64,000 nucleotides of DNA from Rubrivivax sp. A210. GTDB taxonomy: Bacteria > Pseudomonadota > Gammaproteobacteria > Burkholderiales > Burkholderiaceae_C. Both the position numbers and the translations under genes were made by a program. Shown one piece after another: positions 36,611-46,130 of this stretch. The stretch is taken from positions 54,229 through 118,228 of the forward strand of contig NZ_CAJGBN010000006.1 in NCBI RefSeq assembly GCF_904426505.1. The letters are read 5' to 3'. The notes under the pieces are model-generated. The model saw only the letters and a program-made list of their open reading frames with translations, was not told the DNA's origin and made no database searches. The stretch's first letter is position 1. Every line of letters starts with the position of its first letter.

Positions 36611-37819
36611 ATGAACGCCCTCAAAGACCTCATCAAGCGCTACCAACTTACCAGCCTGCTGGTGCTCGTCCTGCTGCTGGCGGTGGTGCTGCCGCTCGGC
36701 CTGGACATCTTTCGCCTCAATCTGGTGGGCAAGTACCTCACCTATGCCTTTGTCGCCATCGGCCTGGTGATGGTGTGGGGCTACGGCGGCGTGCTCAGCC
36801 TGGGGCAGGGCGTGTTCTTCGGCCTGGGCGGCTATGCCATGGCCATGTTTCTGAAGCTGGAGGCCAGTGACCCGATCACCACCAAGATCCAGTCCACCCC
36901 CGGCATTCCCGACTTCATGGACTGGAACCAGCTGACCGCGCTGCCGCTGTTCTGGGAGCCCTTCCGTTCGCTCACCTTCACGCTGATCGCGGTGGTGGCG
37001 GTGCCCACGCTGCTGGCCTGGATCATCAGCTTCGCGATGTTCAAGCGTCGCGTGGGCGGTGTCTATTTCGCCATCATCACGCAGGCGGTGGCGCTGATCC
37101 TCACGGTGTTGATTATCGGCCAGCAGGGCTTCACCGGCGGCGTAAACGGCATGACCGACCTCAAGACCGTGCTGGGCTGGGACACCCGCACAGACGGCGC
37201 CAAGTACATCCTGTACTACCTGTGCGTGGCGCTGCTGGCGGCCAGCATCGTGCTGTGCCGCTGGATGCAGACCGGCAAGGCCGGCACCCTGTTGCTGGCC
37301 ATGCGCGACAAGGAAGACCGGGTGCGCTTTTCCGGCTACGACGTGGCCAACTTCCGCATCTTCACCTTCTGCCTGGCGGCGGGACTGTCGGGCATCGGCG
37401 GGGCACTGTTCACGCTGCAGGTGGGCTTCATGTCACCCAGCTTCGTGGGCATCGTGCCCAGCATCGAGATGGTCATCTACGCCGCAGTGGGAGGCCGCAT
37501 GAGCCTGGTGGGCGCGGTATATGGCGCGCTGCTGGTCAACGCCGGCAAGACCTTCTTCTCCGAGAGCTTCCCCGAACTGTGGCTGTTCATGATGGCCGCG
37601 CTTTTCATCGGCGTGACCATGGCCTTCCCGATGGGCCTGGCCGGACTGTGGGACAGCCATGTGGTGCCGTGGTGGAAGAGGCGCCATGCCGGCGGCGCCG
37701 TGCCCGCCGAGGCTGTGGAGCCTAGCGCCGCTGCCGCTTCCAGCGCGGCAGCGTTGCCCAGGGGCAAGGCCAACGACCAGCCACCGCTGCCGCCCGGCGT
37801 GAGCGGCCAGCAGGCTTGA
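36611..37819 (+). CDS. urtC: Urea/amide ABC transporter permease UrtC
   Basis: 402 aa. LivM-type permease: GLVMVWGYGGVLSLGQGVFF, GGVYFAIITQAVALILTVL and the ATPase-contact loop REDRVRFSGYDVANFRIFTF (reads RDKEDRVRFSGYD). The last ~55 residues are an Ala/Pro-rich cytoplasmic tail (AVEPSAAAASSAAALPRG) with no known role. Partner of UrtB; 16 bp before UrtD. Confidence 0.93.
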   Translation: MNALKDLIKRYQLTSLLVLVLLLAVVLPLGLDIFRLNLVGKYLTYAFVAIGLVMVWGYGGVLSLGQGVFFGLGGYAMAMFLKLEASDPITTKIQSTPGIPDFMDWNQLTALPLFWEPFRSLTFTLIAVVAVPTLLAWIISFAMFKRRVGGVYFAIITQAVALILTVLIIGQQGFTGGVNGMTDLKTVLGWDTRTDGAKYILYYLCVALLAASIVLCRWMQTGKAGTLLLAMRDKEDRVRFSGYDVANFRIFTFCLAAGLSGIGGALFTLQVGFMSPSFVGIVPSIEMVIYAAVGGRMSLVGAVYGALLVNAGKTFFSESFPELWLFMMAALFIGVTMAFPMGLAGLWDSHVVPWWKRRHAGGAVPAEAVEPSAAAASSAAALPRGKANDQPPLPPGVSGQQA

Positions 37820-37835
37820 ACCCGGAGTCCCCCGC

Positions 37836-38579
37836 ATGAGCAACACAGACTTCGCCCTGGCCATCGAGGATCTCACCGTCAGCTTCGATGGTTTCAAGGC
37901 CATCGACGCCCTGACGATTTACATCGACAAGAACGAGCTGCGCGTGATCATCGGCCCCAACGGCGCCGGAAAGACCACGCTGCTCGACCTGATCTGCGGC
38001 AAGACCAAGGCTGCAGCGGGCAGCATCAAGTTCAAGAACACCGAGCTGACGAAGATGGCCGAGTTCCAGCGCGTGCGCCTGGGCATCGGGCGCAAGTTCC
38101 AGACACCCTCCATCTACGAGAACCTGAGCGTGTTCCAGAACCTGGAGGTGTCCTATCCCAAGGGCCGCTCGGTGTTTGGCGCGCTGGCCTTCAAGTGCAC
38201 CGGCGAGGTGAAGGCCCGGGTGCAGGGGGTGGCCGACGAGATACACCTGGCCGACAAGCTCGACACCGAGGCCGGACTGCTGAGCCACGGCCAGAAGCAG
38301 TGGCTGGAGATCGGCATGCTGCTGATGCAGGAGCCCGAACTGCTGCTGCTCGACGAGCCCATCGCCGGCATGAGCGCACGCGAGCGCGAGATGACGGCCG
38401 AACTGCTGCAGCGCATCTGCCAGAACCGCAGCGTGATCGTCATCGAGCACGACATGGACTTCGTCAAGCAGATTGCCCACAAGGTGACGGTGATGCACCA
38501 GGGAAAGATCCTCGCCGAGGGTTCGATGGACAAGGTGCAGAACGACCCGAAAGTCATCGACGTGTACCTGGGCCATTGA
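37836..38579 (+). CDS. urtD: Urea/amide ABC transporter ATPase UrtD
   Basis: 247 aa, LivG-type ATPase. Walker A GPNGAGKTT, Q-loop GRKFQTPSIYE (the UrtD-typical text), signature LSHGQKQW (an LSGGQ variant), Walker B LLLLDEPIAGMS and switch His in IVIEHDMDF. It energises the UrtB/UrtC pore with UrtE, 13 bp downstream. The LSHGQ variant is the norm in UrtD proteins and not a defect. Confidence 0.93.
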   Translation: MSNTDFALAIEDLTVSFDGFKAIDALTIYIDKNELRVIIGPNGAGKTTLLDLICGKTKAAAGSIKFKNTELTKMAEFQRVRLGIGRKFQTPSIYENLSVFQNLEVSYPKGRSVFGALAFKCTGEVKARVQGVADEIHLADKLDTEAGLLSHGQKQWLEIGMLLMQEPELLLLDEPIAGMSAREREMTAELLQRICQNRSVIVIEHDMDFVKQIAHKVTVMHQGKILAEGSMDKVQNDPKVIDVYLGH

Positions 38580-38592
38580 AGGAGCCAAACCC

Positions 38593-39282
38593 ATGCTGAG
38601 CGTGAAGGATCTGTTCGTGGCCTACGGCCAAAGCGAGGCGCTGCACGGTATCTCGTTCGACGCGGCCAAAAAGGAAACCGTGGCCATCATGGGCCGCAAC
38701 GGCATGGGCAAGACCACGCTGTTCAAAAGCCTGATGGGCGTGCTGCCCACGCGCAGCGGCAGCGTCACCGTGGCCGGGCAGGAGATCAGCAAGGACGAGA
38801 GCTACCGCCGCGTGGCCAAGGGCATTGCCTACGTGCCTCAGGGCCGCATGATCTTCCCCACGCTGAGCGTGGAAGAGAACATCCAGACCGGGCTGGAGAA
38901 CAGCAAGGACCGCCGCATTCCGGAGGAGATCTATGCGCTGTTTCCGGTGCTGTGGGAAATGCGCCGGCGCAAGGGCGGCAACCTCTCGGGTGGGCAGCAG
39001 CAGCAATTGGCCATCGCGCGCGCGCTGGTGACCGAACCCAAGGTGCTGCTGCTCGACGAGCCCACCGAAGGCATCCAGCCTTCGATCATCAAGGATATCG
39101 CCAAGGCGCTCAACGAGATCCGCAAGATGCGCGACATCACCATCGTGGTGAGCGAGCAGGTGCTGAGTTTTGCGCTGGACGTGGCCGATCGCCTCTTCGT
39201 CATCGAAGGCGGCCGCCTGGTGCATGAGACACGCCGCGCCGACACCGACGTCGCCCACATCAAGCAGTACCTCTCTGTTTGA
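38593..39282 (+). CDS. urtE: Urea/amide ABC transporter ATPase UrtE
   Basis: 229 aa, LivF-type ATPase. Walker A GRNGMGKTT, Q-loop AYVPQGRMIFP, signature NLSGGQQQQLAIAR, Walker B VLLLDEPTEGIQPS and switch-region SEQVLSFAL. It lacks the usual switch His, having Ser-Glu-Gln, as is common in UrtE. Last transporter gene; the formamidase gene starts 69 bp later. Confidence 0.93.
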   Translation: MLSVKDLFVAYGQSEALHGISFDAAKKETVAIMGRNGMGKTTLFKSLMGVLPTRSGSVTVAGQEISKDESYRRVAKGIAYVPQGRMIFPTLSVEENIQTGLENSKDRRIPEEIYALFPVLWEMRRRKGGNLSGGQQQQLAIARALVTEPKVLLLDEPTEGIQPSIIKDIAKALNEIRKMRDITIVVSEQVLSFALDVADRLFVIEGGRLVHETRRADTDVAHIKQYLSV

Positions 39283-39351
39283 GCGAACCCCGCGCCGGGC
39301 GCTGGACGCTGGCGCGGACCACTTCCCCACCCCGCACCCCAGGAGATTCAC

Positions 39352-40581
39352 ATGGCCGAGACCCTGATCAGCGTTGACCTCAGCAAGAGCCCGCTGGAGA
39401 ACGAGAACATCCACAACCGCTGGCACCCCGACATCCCGATGGCCTGCTGGGTGAACCCGGGCGACGACTTCATCCTGGAGACCTTCGACTGGACCGGCGG
39501 CTTCATCAAGAACAATGACAGCGCTGACGATGTGCGCGACATCGACCTGAGCACCGTGCATTACCTCAGCGGCCCGGTGGGCGTGAAGGGTGCCGAGCCG
39601 GGCGACCTGCTGGTGGTGGACCTGCTGGACATCGGCGCCAAGCAGGACAGCTTGTGGGGTTTCAACGGCTTCTTCAGCAAGAAGAACGGCGGCGGCTTCC
39701 TGACCGAGCACTTCCCGCTGGCGCAGAAGTCGATCTGGGACATCCAGGGCATGTTCACCAGCAGCCGGCATGTGCCGGGTGTGCGCTATGCGGGCCTGAT
39801 CCACCCTGGCCTCATCGGCTGCCTGCCCGACCCCAAGATGCTCGAGATGTGGAACGCACGCGAGCAGGCGCTGATCGATTCCGACCCCGCCACCAAGGGC
39901 CTGGCCAACCCACCGTTTGCCGGCACCGCCCACATGGGCAAGATGACCGGCGACGCCAAGGCCAAGGCCGCCGCCGAGGCCGCGCGCACCGTGCCGCCGC
40001 GCGAGCATGGCGGCAACTGCGACATCAAGGATCTGTCGCGCGGCGCGAAGGTGTACTTCCCGGTCTACGTGGACGGGGCTGGGCTGAGCGTGGGCGACCT
40101 TCACTTTTCGCAGGGCGACGGCGAGATCACCTTCTGCGGCGCCATCGAGATGGCCGGCTGGGTACACATGAAGGTCACGCTTATCAAGGGCGGCATGGCC
40201 AAGTACGGCATCAAGAACCCGATCTTCAAGCCCAGCCCGATCACGCCCACCTACAACGACTACCTGATCTTCGAAGGCATCAGCGTCGACGAAAGCGGCA
40301 AGCAGTACTACCTGGACGTCAACGTGGCCTACCGCCAGGCCTGCCTGAACGCCATCGAGTACCTCAAGAAGTTCGGCTACTCGGGTGCGCAGGCCTACAG
40401 CATCCTGGGCACGGCGCCGGTGCAGGGCCACATCAGCGGCGTGGTCGACGTGCCCAACGCCTGCGCCACGCTGTGGCTGCCGACGCAAATCTTCGACTTC
40501 GACATCAACCCCAGCGCGGCCGGGCCGGTGAAGCACCTGGATGGCTCGATCGACATGCCGCTGTCGCAAGACCTCGTCTGA
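39352..40581 (+). CDS. fmdA: Formamidase/acetamidase (FmdA family)
   Basis: 409 aa, the family's usual length. It has the N-terminal strand VDLSKSPLENENIHNRWHPD, ETFDWTGGFIKNNDSADDV and the metal-site region EHGGNCDIKDLSRGAKVY with VGDLHFSQGDGE. FmdA enzymes hydrolyse formamide (some also acetamide) to ammonia and the acid using a zinc site. It follows urtE and precedes fmdB by 25 bp, the gene order of formamide operons. A second, unrelated amidase (AmiE) is encoded downstream, so two mechanistically distinct amidases serve one transporter. Confidence 0.95.
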   Translation: MAETLISVDLSKSPLENENIHNRWHPDIPMACWVNPGDDFILETFDWTGGFIKNNDSADDVRDIDLSTVHYLSGPVGVKGAEPGDLLVVDLLDIGAKQDSLWGFNGFFSKKNGGGFLTEHFPLAQKSIWDIQGMFTSSRHVPGVRYAGLIHPGLIGCLPDPKMLEMWNAREQALIDSDPATKGLANPPFAGTAHMGKMTGDAKAKAAAEAARTVPPREHGGNCDIKDLSRGAKVYFPVYVDGAGLSVGDLHFSQGDGEITFCGAIEMAGWVHMKVTLIKGGMAKYGIKNPIFKPSPITPTYNDYLIFEGISVDESGKQYYLDVNVAYRQACLNAIEYLKKFGYSGAQAYSILGTAPVQGHISGVVDVPNACATLWLPTQIFDFDINPSAAGPVKHLDGSIDMPLSQDLV

Positions 40582-40606
40582 TCCTGAGCGAACCGGAGCC
40601 GCCGCG

Positions 40607-40951
40607 ATGCCGACCTACGACTACGCCTGTTCCGACTGCGGCGGCTTCGACGCCTTTCGCAGCCTGGCCGACCGCAACGAGCCCGCGATCTGCCCCGATT
40701 GCGGCGGCGCCTCGCCGCGCGTCTTCGCCTCCGCGCCACGGCTGGCGTTGATGGACGGCGGCACCCGGGCGGCCATGGCCACCAACGAGCGAGCGCGGCA
40801 CGAGCCGCAGCGTTCGGGCGATTACGCGCGACTGCGTCACCCGGCCGGGTGCGGCTGTTGCAGCACCGGCGTGCGCAAGAAGGCCACGGTGACCGGCGCC
40901 AACGGCAACAAGGCCTTCCCGAGCAAACGGCCCTGGATGATCAGTCACTGA
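40607..40951 (+). CDS. fmdB: FmdB-family zinc-ribbon protein
   Basis: 114 aa from ATG 40607. The N-terminus MPTYDYACSDCGGF with ICPDCGGASPRVF forms a CxxC-CxxC zinc ribbon; a C-terminal GCGCCSTG adds further cysteines. FmdB was named in the Methylophilus formamidase operon as a putative regulator, and the family's real role is unproven. The first 22 codons of the longer frame overlap fmdA and are not family-like. Confidence 0.92.
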   Translation: MPTYDYACSDCGGFDAFRSLADRNEPAICPDCGGASPRVFASAPRLALMDGGTRAAMATNERARHEPQRSGDYARLRHPAGCGCCSTGVRKKATVTGANGNKAFPSKRPWMISH

Positions 40952-40978
40952 GGCGGCGCTTCGGGTCACTGCAGGCGC

Positions 40979-41001
40979 GTGCGGCAATGGCGTTGCCGCA
41001 C
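40979..41001 (+). promoter_or_regulatory. Perfect 9-bp hairpin between fmdB and amiE
   Basis: GTGCGGCAA-TGGCG-TTGCCGCAC lies in the 146-bp gap before amiE. It has no following T-run, so it is more likely a processing or attenuation element than a full terminator. The gap is the longest within this operon and could also hold an amiE promoter. Confidence 0.55.
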
Positions 41002-41097
41002 GCATAAGGCGCTGTGTGGCTTGACGGTCTTGAGCAAGCCGGTCCGCTGGCGACAGCGGCGCCACCGATCCATCATTTCAAGAAGGGGACTCGCACC

Positions 41098-42138
41098 ATG
41101 CACCATGGCGACATTTCCAGCAGCAAGGACACCGTCGGCGTCGCGGTCGTCAACTACAAGATGCCGCGCCTGCACACCAAGGCCGAGGTGATTGCCAACG
41201 CGAAGAAGATCGCCGATATGCTCATCGGCATGAAGGCGGGGCTGCCCGGCATGGACCTGGTGATCTTCCCCGAGTACAGCACCCACGGCATCATGTACGA
41301 CAGCCAGGAGATGTACGACAACGCGGCCACCGTGCCCGGCGCCGAGACCGAGATCTTTGCCGCCGCCTGCCGCCAGGCCAAGGTGTGGGGCGTGTTCTCG
41401 CTGACCGGCGAGCGCCACGAAGAACACCCGCACAAGGCGCCCTACAACACGCTCATCCTGATGAACGACCAGGGCGAGATCGTCCAGAAGTACCGCAAGA
41501 TCATGCCCTGGGTGCCCATCGAGGGCTGGTACCCCGGCAACTGCACCTACGTGAGCGACGGCCCCAAGGGACTGAAGATCAGCCTGATCATCTGCGACGA
41601 CGGCAACTACCCTGAGATCTGGCGCGACTGCGCGATGAAGGGCGCCGAACTCATCATCCGCTGCCAGGGCTACATGTACCCGGCCAAGGAGCAGCAGATC
41701 CTCATCAGCAAGGCCATGGCTTTTGCCAACAACTGCTACGTGGCGGTGGCCAATGCGGCGGGCTTCGACGGCGTGTACAGCTACTTCGGCCACAGCGCCA
41801 TCATCGGCTTCGACGGCCGCACGCTGGGCGAATGTGGCGAAGAGGACATGGGCATCCAGTACGCCGCGCTCAGCAAGCACCTCATTCGCGACTTCCGCAA
41901 GCACGGCCAGAGCGAGAACCACCTGTTCAAGCTGCTGCACCGCGGCTACACGGGGCTCATCAACAGCCGTGAAGGCGACCAGGGCGTGGCCGCCTGTCCC
42001 TACGGCTTCTACAGCCAGTGGGTGAACGACCCCGAGGGCACGCGCCAGCAGGTCGAAGCCTTCACCCGCAGCACCGTGGGCACCGAAGAGGCGCCCATCG
42101 AGGGCATCCCCAATCCAGACAGCATCGCCCACCGCTGA
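41098..42138 (+). CDS. amiE: Aliphatic amidase AmiE (nitrilase superfamily)
   Basis: 346 aa, identical in length to Pseudomonas AmiE. Start ATG 41098 gives the conserved N-terminus [20 protein letters not shown]. The catalytic triad is complete and at the known positions: Glu59 (VIFPEY), Lys134 ([10 protein letters not shown]) and Cys166 ([11 protein letters not shown]). It hydrolyses short aliphatic amides such as acetamide, propionamide and acrylamide to ammonia and acid. In the cluster it would act on amides imported by UrtABCDE, beside FmdA. AmiE in Pseudomonas is followed by an ATPase gene (amiB); the same order is seen here. Confidence 0.97.
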   Translation: MHHGDISSSKDTVGVAVVNYKMPRLHTKAEVIANAKKIADMLIGMKAGLPGMDLVIFPEYSTHGIMYDSQEMYDNAATVPGAETEIFAAACRQAKVWGVFSLTGERHEEHPHKAPYNTLILMNDQGEIVQKYRKIMPWVPIEGWYPGNCTYVSDGPKGLKISLIICDDGNYPEIWRDCAMKGAELIIRCQGYMYPAKEQQILISKAMAFANNCYVAVANAAGFDGVYSYFGHSAIIGFDGRTLGECGEEDMGIQYAALSKHLIRDFRKHGQSENHLFKLLHRGYTGLINSREGDQGVAACPYGFYSQWVNDPEGTRQQVEAFTRSTVGTEEAPIEGIPNPDSIAHR

Positions 42139-42148
42139 GGCGCAGGCG

Positions 42149-42958
42149 ATGGTCCATTCCGATGCCCAGGCACTGGCGGCCTGGCGCCTGGCTGCCGAGC
42201 CGTACTACCAGCCCAGCGGCGACGAACTGGTGCGCTTCCAGGCCGCCACCGCCCAGCGCCTGCCGGTGTTGGTCAAGGGCCCGACCGGCTGCGGCAAGAC
42301 CCGCTTCGTCGAGCACATGGCCTGGCGCCTGGGCCGTCCGCTGGTCACCGTGGCCTGCCACGAAGATCTGAGCGCGGGCGATCTGGTCGGCCGCTGGCTG
42401 CTGGACGCCGACGGCACCCGCTGGCAAGACGGGCCGCTGACCCTGGCCGCCCGGCACGGCGCCATCTGCTACCTGGATGAGTTGGTGGAAGCGCGTGCCG
42501 ATGCCACCGTGGTGATCCACCCGCTGACCGACACCCGTCGCATGCTGCCGCTGGCCCAGCGCGACGAGTTGGTGCCGGCGCACCCCGAGTTCCAACTGGT
42601 GGTCTCCTACAACCCGTCGCCGATGGCGCGCGAACTGAAGTCCAGCACCCGGCAGCGCTTCTGCGCGCTGGAGTTTGGCTACCCCACCCCCGAGCGCGAG
42701 GCCGGCATCGTGGCGCGCGAGTCGGGCCTGGACATCGACCGCAGCGCGGCCATCGTGGCCTTCGGTGTGCGCACCCGCCGTCTGCAGGGCCAGGGGCTGG
42801 ACGAGGGTGCGTCCACCCGCATGCTGGTACACGCCGCGCTGCTGGTGCAGCAGGGCCTGTACCCGGCAGCTGCTTGCGCCATGGCCGTGGCCGACGTCTT
42901 GAGCGACGAGTCCGGTGTGCGGCAGGCCCTGCACGCGGCGCTGGACGCGTCTTTCTGA
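42149..42958 (+). CDS. MoxR/NorQ-type AAA+ ATPase
   Basis: 269 aa. Walker A GPTGCGKTR, Walker B region AICYLDELVEARADATVV, sensor-1 VVSYNPSPM and arginine finger STRQRFCALEF match the CbbQ/NirQ/NorQ group. Such ATPases act with a VWA-domain partner to activate or remodel metalloenzymes or large complexes. The partner gene follows 17 bp downstream and AmiE is 10 bp upstream. A client among the amidases or transporter is inferred from co-location. It is the counterpart of AmiB in Pseudomonas amidase operons. Confidence 0.9.
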   Translation: MVHSDAQALAAWRLAAEPYYQPSGDELVRFQAATAQRLPVLVKGPTGCGKTRFVEHMAWRLGRPLVTVACHEDLSAGDLVGRWLLDADGTRWQDGPLTLAARHGAICYLDELVEARADATVVIHPLTDTRRMLPLAQRDELVPAHPEFQLVVSYNPSPMARELKSSTRQRFCALEFGYPTPEREAGIVARESGLDIDRSAAIVAFGVRTRRLQGQGLDEGASTRMLVHAALLVQQGLYPAAACAMAVADVLSDESGVRQALHAALDASF

Positions 42959-42975
42959 GCAGCGGTGCGGCGCGC

Positions 42976-44601
42976 ATGGACACGACGGTCCGCCCCCAGC
43001 TTCAGGCATCGGGACAGCCGCTGGCGCAGTGGCTGCGTTTGCTGTGGAATGCCGCGCCCCCCTTGCACCTGGACAGCGCGTCGCCCTTCATTGCCGATGG
43101 CAGCATCCACCTGCCGGCGCAGCCCCGCTGGCAGCTGCACTGCGCTGCCGCGGCGCATGCCGCTGCTCACCTGGTGTACTCGCCGCGCCGCTTTGCCGCC
43201 GACGGCCTGGTGCCTACCGCACGAGCCTTGCTGGCCCTGCTCGAAGACGCCCGCGTGGAAGCCCTGGCCATGCGCGAACTGCCTGGTCTGGCGCGCCTGT
43301 GGCGGCCGCTGCATACCGCCACCCCCGCAAGCGGCCACGGCTGCGAGGCGCTCATGGCGCGACTGGCGCGCGCGCTCGCCGACCCCGGCTATCCGGATCC
43401 CCACCCCTGGGTGGCCAAGGGTCGGCGGCTGTTTTTCCTGGACGAGGGCCTGGGTCTGCCGGCGTTGCGCACGCCCGCCGAGTTGCGCACGGCCGCCATG
43501 CGCCTGGGCCACGACCTTGGCCAGATGCGCCTGCCCTTCAACGCCAAGGCTTACCGCCCGGCCCCTGCCTACCGCGACGACCACCGTTGGATGTGGGCCG
43601 CCGACCAGCAGGCCGCGGTGCAGCCGCCGCCCCTGCCGCAGCCGCTGCCGGCCGATGCACGGACCGAGCCTGATCGAGCCGAAGCGCCACTGTCGCAGAC
43701 CGTGACCCACCACCCGGAGTGGGACCGGCTGATCCAACGCCTGCGGCCCGATTGGACGCGGGTGATCGAGCAGGCCCTGCCGACCGCGGTGCCTCCGCCC
43801 CCGCACACCGCCCCGCGGGAGGCCGCCCCAGAGCCCTCGCAGTCACTGAGCCGGCGCCTGCTGGCACCGCTGCAGGCGCTGGCGCGGCCGCTGGCACCGC
43901 GGGGCCGTGCGGCTGATGGCGAGCGCTTTCACCTGGACGCGCTGCTGGCCTGGCGGATCGCCCGTCGTTGCGGCCAGCCCGGCGATGCCCGCCTGTACCG
44001 CGCCCGCCAGCCGGTGGCAGCCCGTTCGACCGTGTGGCTGCTGGTGGACCGTTCGGCCTCTACCGCCGCGCCCTTGGCCGGTGGTGGACCCGCCCGCCCC
44101 AGCGTGCTGCAGGTGGCGGCGCAGGGCGCGGCGGCCACGGCCCAGGCGCTGCAGGCGCTGGGCGTGCCATGCGCGGTGGCGGCCTTCCAGTCCAGCGGGC
44201 GGCAGGCCGTGCGGCTGCAACTGCTGCAGGGCCCCGGTGCGCACGACGCCGGCGCCTTGCTGCAGCGGCTGCAGGCACTGCAACCCGGCGGCTCAACCCG
44301 GCTGGGCGCGGTGCTGCGCCATGCCACCGCGCGCCTGTGCGCCGGCCGGCAGGGTGCGCGCTGGGTGCTGCTGGTCTTCGATGGCCAGCCGAGTGACGTG
44401 GATGTGCACGATCCGCACTACCTGGTCGACGACGCCCGCCATGCGGTGCAGGCCGCACGCCGCCGTGGCGTGCGCATGGCCTGTCTGACGCTGGCCGAGC
44501 ACCCGGCGCCGCAAGCGCAGCGCATCTTCGGCCGCGCCGGCACCCAGACTCTGGCCGACCTGCCGGCCCTGCCGCGTGCGCTGCGGCGCCTCATGGCCTG
44601 A
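42976..44601 (+). CDS. VWA-domain protein (NorD/CbbO-like)
   Basis: 541 aa from ATG 42976. The C-terminal von Willebrand factor A domain has a MIDAS motif DRSAST (about residue 360) and the second metal-ligand region PGGSTRLG, followed by VLLVFDGQPSD. The N-terminal ~340 residues are helical and Ala/Arg/Pro-rich, with a His-containing stretch HLVYSPRRF. With the preceding ATPase it forms the usual NorQ-NorD or CbbQ-CbbO pair. It is the last gene of the amide cluster, immediately before a decayed insertion element. Confidence 0.88.
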   Translation: MDTTVRPQLQASGQPLAQWLRLLWNAAPPLHLDSASPFIADGSIHLPAQPRWQLHCAAAAHAAAHLVYSPRRFAADGLVPTARALLALLEDARVEALAMRELPGLARLWRPLHTATPASGHGCEALMARLARALADPGYPDPHPWVAKGRRLFFLDEGLGLPALRTPAELRTAAMRLGHDLGQMRLPFNAKAYRPAPAYRDDHRWMWAADQQAAVQPPPLPQPLPADARTEPDRAEAPLSQTVTHHPEWDRLIQRLRPDWTRVIEQALPTAVPPPPHTAPREAAPEPSQSLSRRLLAPLQALARPLAPRGRAADGERFHLDALLAWRIARRCGQPGDARLYRARQPVAARSTVWLLVDRSASTAAPLAGGGPARPSVLQVAAQGAAATAQALQALGVPCAVAAFQSSGRQAVRLQLLQGPGAHDAGALLQRLQALQPGGSTRLGAVLRHATARLCAGRQGARWVLLVFDGQPSDVDVHDPHYLVDDARHAVQAARRRGVRMACLTLAEHPAPQAQRIFGRAGTQTLADLPALPRALRRLMA

Positions 44602-44689
44602 CGCCCGTGCGCGGCGCCAGTCCACGCCGTTTACCACGCCTCACCGCGAGGGCGACGACCCGGCGCTGACGACGTTCACCCGGCAGTGC

Positions 44690-45176
44690 GCCGGTAGAAG
44701 CCGGCAAGATCCAGCACAAATACGGGTCGTCGGACTGCCCGCGGTGTCCCATGAAGCCTCGCTGTACCAACAGCAAGGAGCGGCGCATCTCCCGGTGGGA
44801 ACACGAAGACATACTGGATGACCTTCAAGAGCGGCTTGAAGGCGCTCCCGAGGCGATGAGGCTACGCCGACAGACCGTCGAGCATGTCTTCGGCACGCTC
44901 AAGGGCTGGATGGGGTCGAATCGCTTCCTGACCAAGACGCTTCCTCGGGGTCGGGGCAGAGATGAGTTTGCAGGTCCTGGCGTACAACCTGAAGCGGGCG
45001 ATCAAGCTCCTCGAAGCTGGAGTGCCAATCAATTCGATGAGGGTGTAGGGCGAGAGCCCTCTATCGCCCGCTGCGCTGGCTCGGCAGGTGCAGCAAATGA
45101 GGTTGCCCACCGCCGTGACGTACGGGTAGGCTGCGCGCAGCGGCGAATGCGGGTGTTTCCACACGGCCTCGGTCGG
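44690..45176 (+). mobile_element. IS1182-family remnant (transposase 3' end plus right terminal repeat)
   Basis: The plus frame reads AGKIQHKYGSSDCPRCPMKP with MRLRRQTVEHVFGTLKGWMG, the C-terminal part of an IS1182 transposase. It frameshifts after TKTLPR (about 44945; +1 base relative to the copy at 53168). The homology continues past the stop and ends with the 18-bp terminal repeat GTTTCCACACGGCCTCGG at 45155-45172, found also at both ends of the second copy. The N-terminal two-thirds and the left repeat are missing, so this is a non-mobile fragment. Confidence 0.8.
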
Positions 45177-45512
45177 CAGCACCAGTTCGCGGGCGGCGGG
45201 AGTTGACGTTCGCCCCTGCGCCAGGGTCGCCTCGCAGTCCGCCCACCACAGCGTGAACCTCGGCCTGGTTTTCCAGGTACCGCTGACTCTGCCAGCTTGA
45301 CGGCAACTTCGCGCCGCCCGAGCGTCTGCTGACCTCGGGAGCCAACGGGTACCGCGACCCTGACCTGCCTCGCGGTCAGTGCTGCCGAAGCGCTTGGATG
45401 TGCGCGACGCCGAGCGCGCGAACGAATTCCGCATGGCTCGTCAGGAGTTGTGGAGAGCGGAAGGGGTCGGGGCCAGAGCCTCTGATCAACTCGGCGCGAA
45501 CTTGCTGGCGGC
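45177..45512. other. Short stretch without a recognised gene
   Basis: 336 bp between the IS1182 fragment and the GreA/B-like gene. No convincing frame on either strand was found. Confidence 0.35.
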
Positions 45513-45995
45513 TCAATGAACCCGCAGCACCTCAAACTGCTGTCGGATTGGATCGACCTGTATCGACACCTCGTCACCCTCGCATTTACCCAACATGGCC
45601 CTGCCCAAAGGGGCTTCGCTGCTGATGACCTGAACGAACTGAGCCCCGCTGACCAGCTTCATGCTGCCCCCATCCGGGCCGAGAAAGAGCTGTTGCTGCT
45701 TGTCGTTGGAATCGAGCAGGCAGACCAGTGCGCCGAGCTGTATGCCTTTGCTGGGATCGTAGGGGCTCGGACGGAATTGGCGCCAATTGGCCATCGCCTG
45801 GCGGATGGTCTCGGCGCGACGAGCTTGGCCGGTAGCCAGGTAGGACGCTTCGAGTCCCAAAGTGTCGTACTTGTTTTCGGCGATGTTTTCTTCGTGCGTC
45901 GCCGTTTCATGGGCCGCCCGCACTGCCTGTTCGGCTTGCAGCAGGTCTTCGGCCAGCCGTTCGAGCACCTGCTGCTGTAGCAAGAATTTATCCAT
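45513..45995 (-). CDS. GreA/GreB-like transcription elongation factor family protein
   Basis: 160 aa from the MDKFLLQQQ start. The N-terminal half is a coiled coil (RAAHETATHEENIAENKYDT and LGLEASYLATGQARRAETI). The C-terminal half is the FKBP-like Gre domain: GALVCLLDSNDKQQQLFLGP and VISSEAPLGRAMLGKCEGDE. Gre factors rescue backtracked RNA polymerase, but this variant lacks the acidic coiled-coil tip text of true GreA/GreB, so it may be a Gfh/Rnk-type relative. It lies inside the IS-bounded region and is unlike its neighbours in function. Confidence 0.85.
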   Translation of the reverse strand: MDKFLLQQQVLERLAEDLLQAEQAVRAAHETATHEENIAENKYDTLGLEASYLATGQARRAETIRQAMANWRQFRPSPYDPSKGIQLGALVCLLDSNDKQQQLFLGPDGGSMKLVSGAQFVQVISSEAPLGRAMLGKCEGDEVSIQVDPIRQQFEVLRVH

Positions 45996-46130
45996 GATGA
46001 AAGCTGGGCATTTCAAACAAGCGGGGATCAGGTCTTGATGGTGATGGAAGCCCTGCTGGTCGCCAGTGCAGCCAGCGAGCGGCTGCACTGGCGTCCGCCC
46101 GGCTGGCCCCCTTGAGCACGGCGTTCAGGC

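Noticed and set aside
38554..40569. A 671-codon minus frame opposite urtE and fmdA
   Set aside because: Antisense shadow of two well-defined genes.
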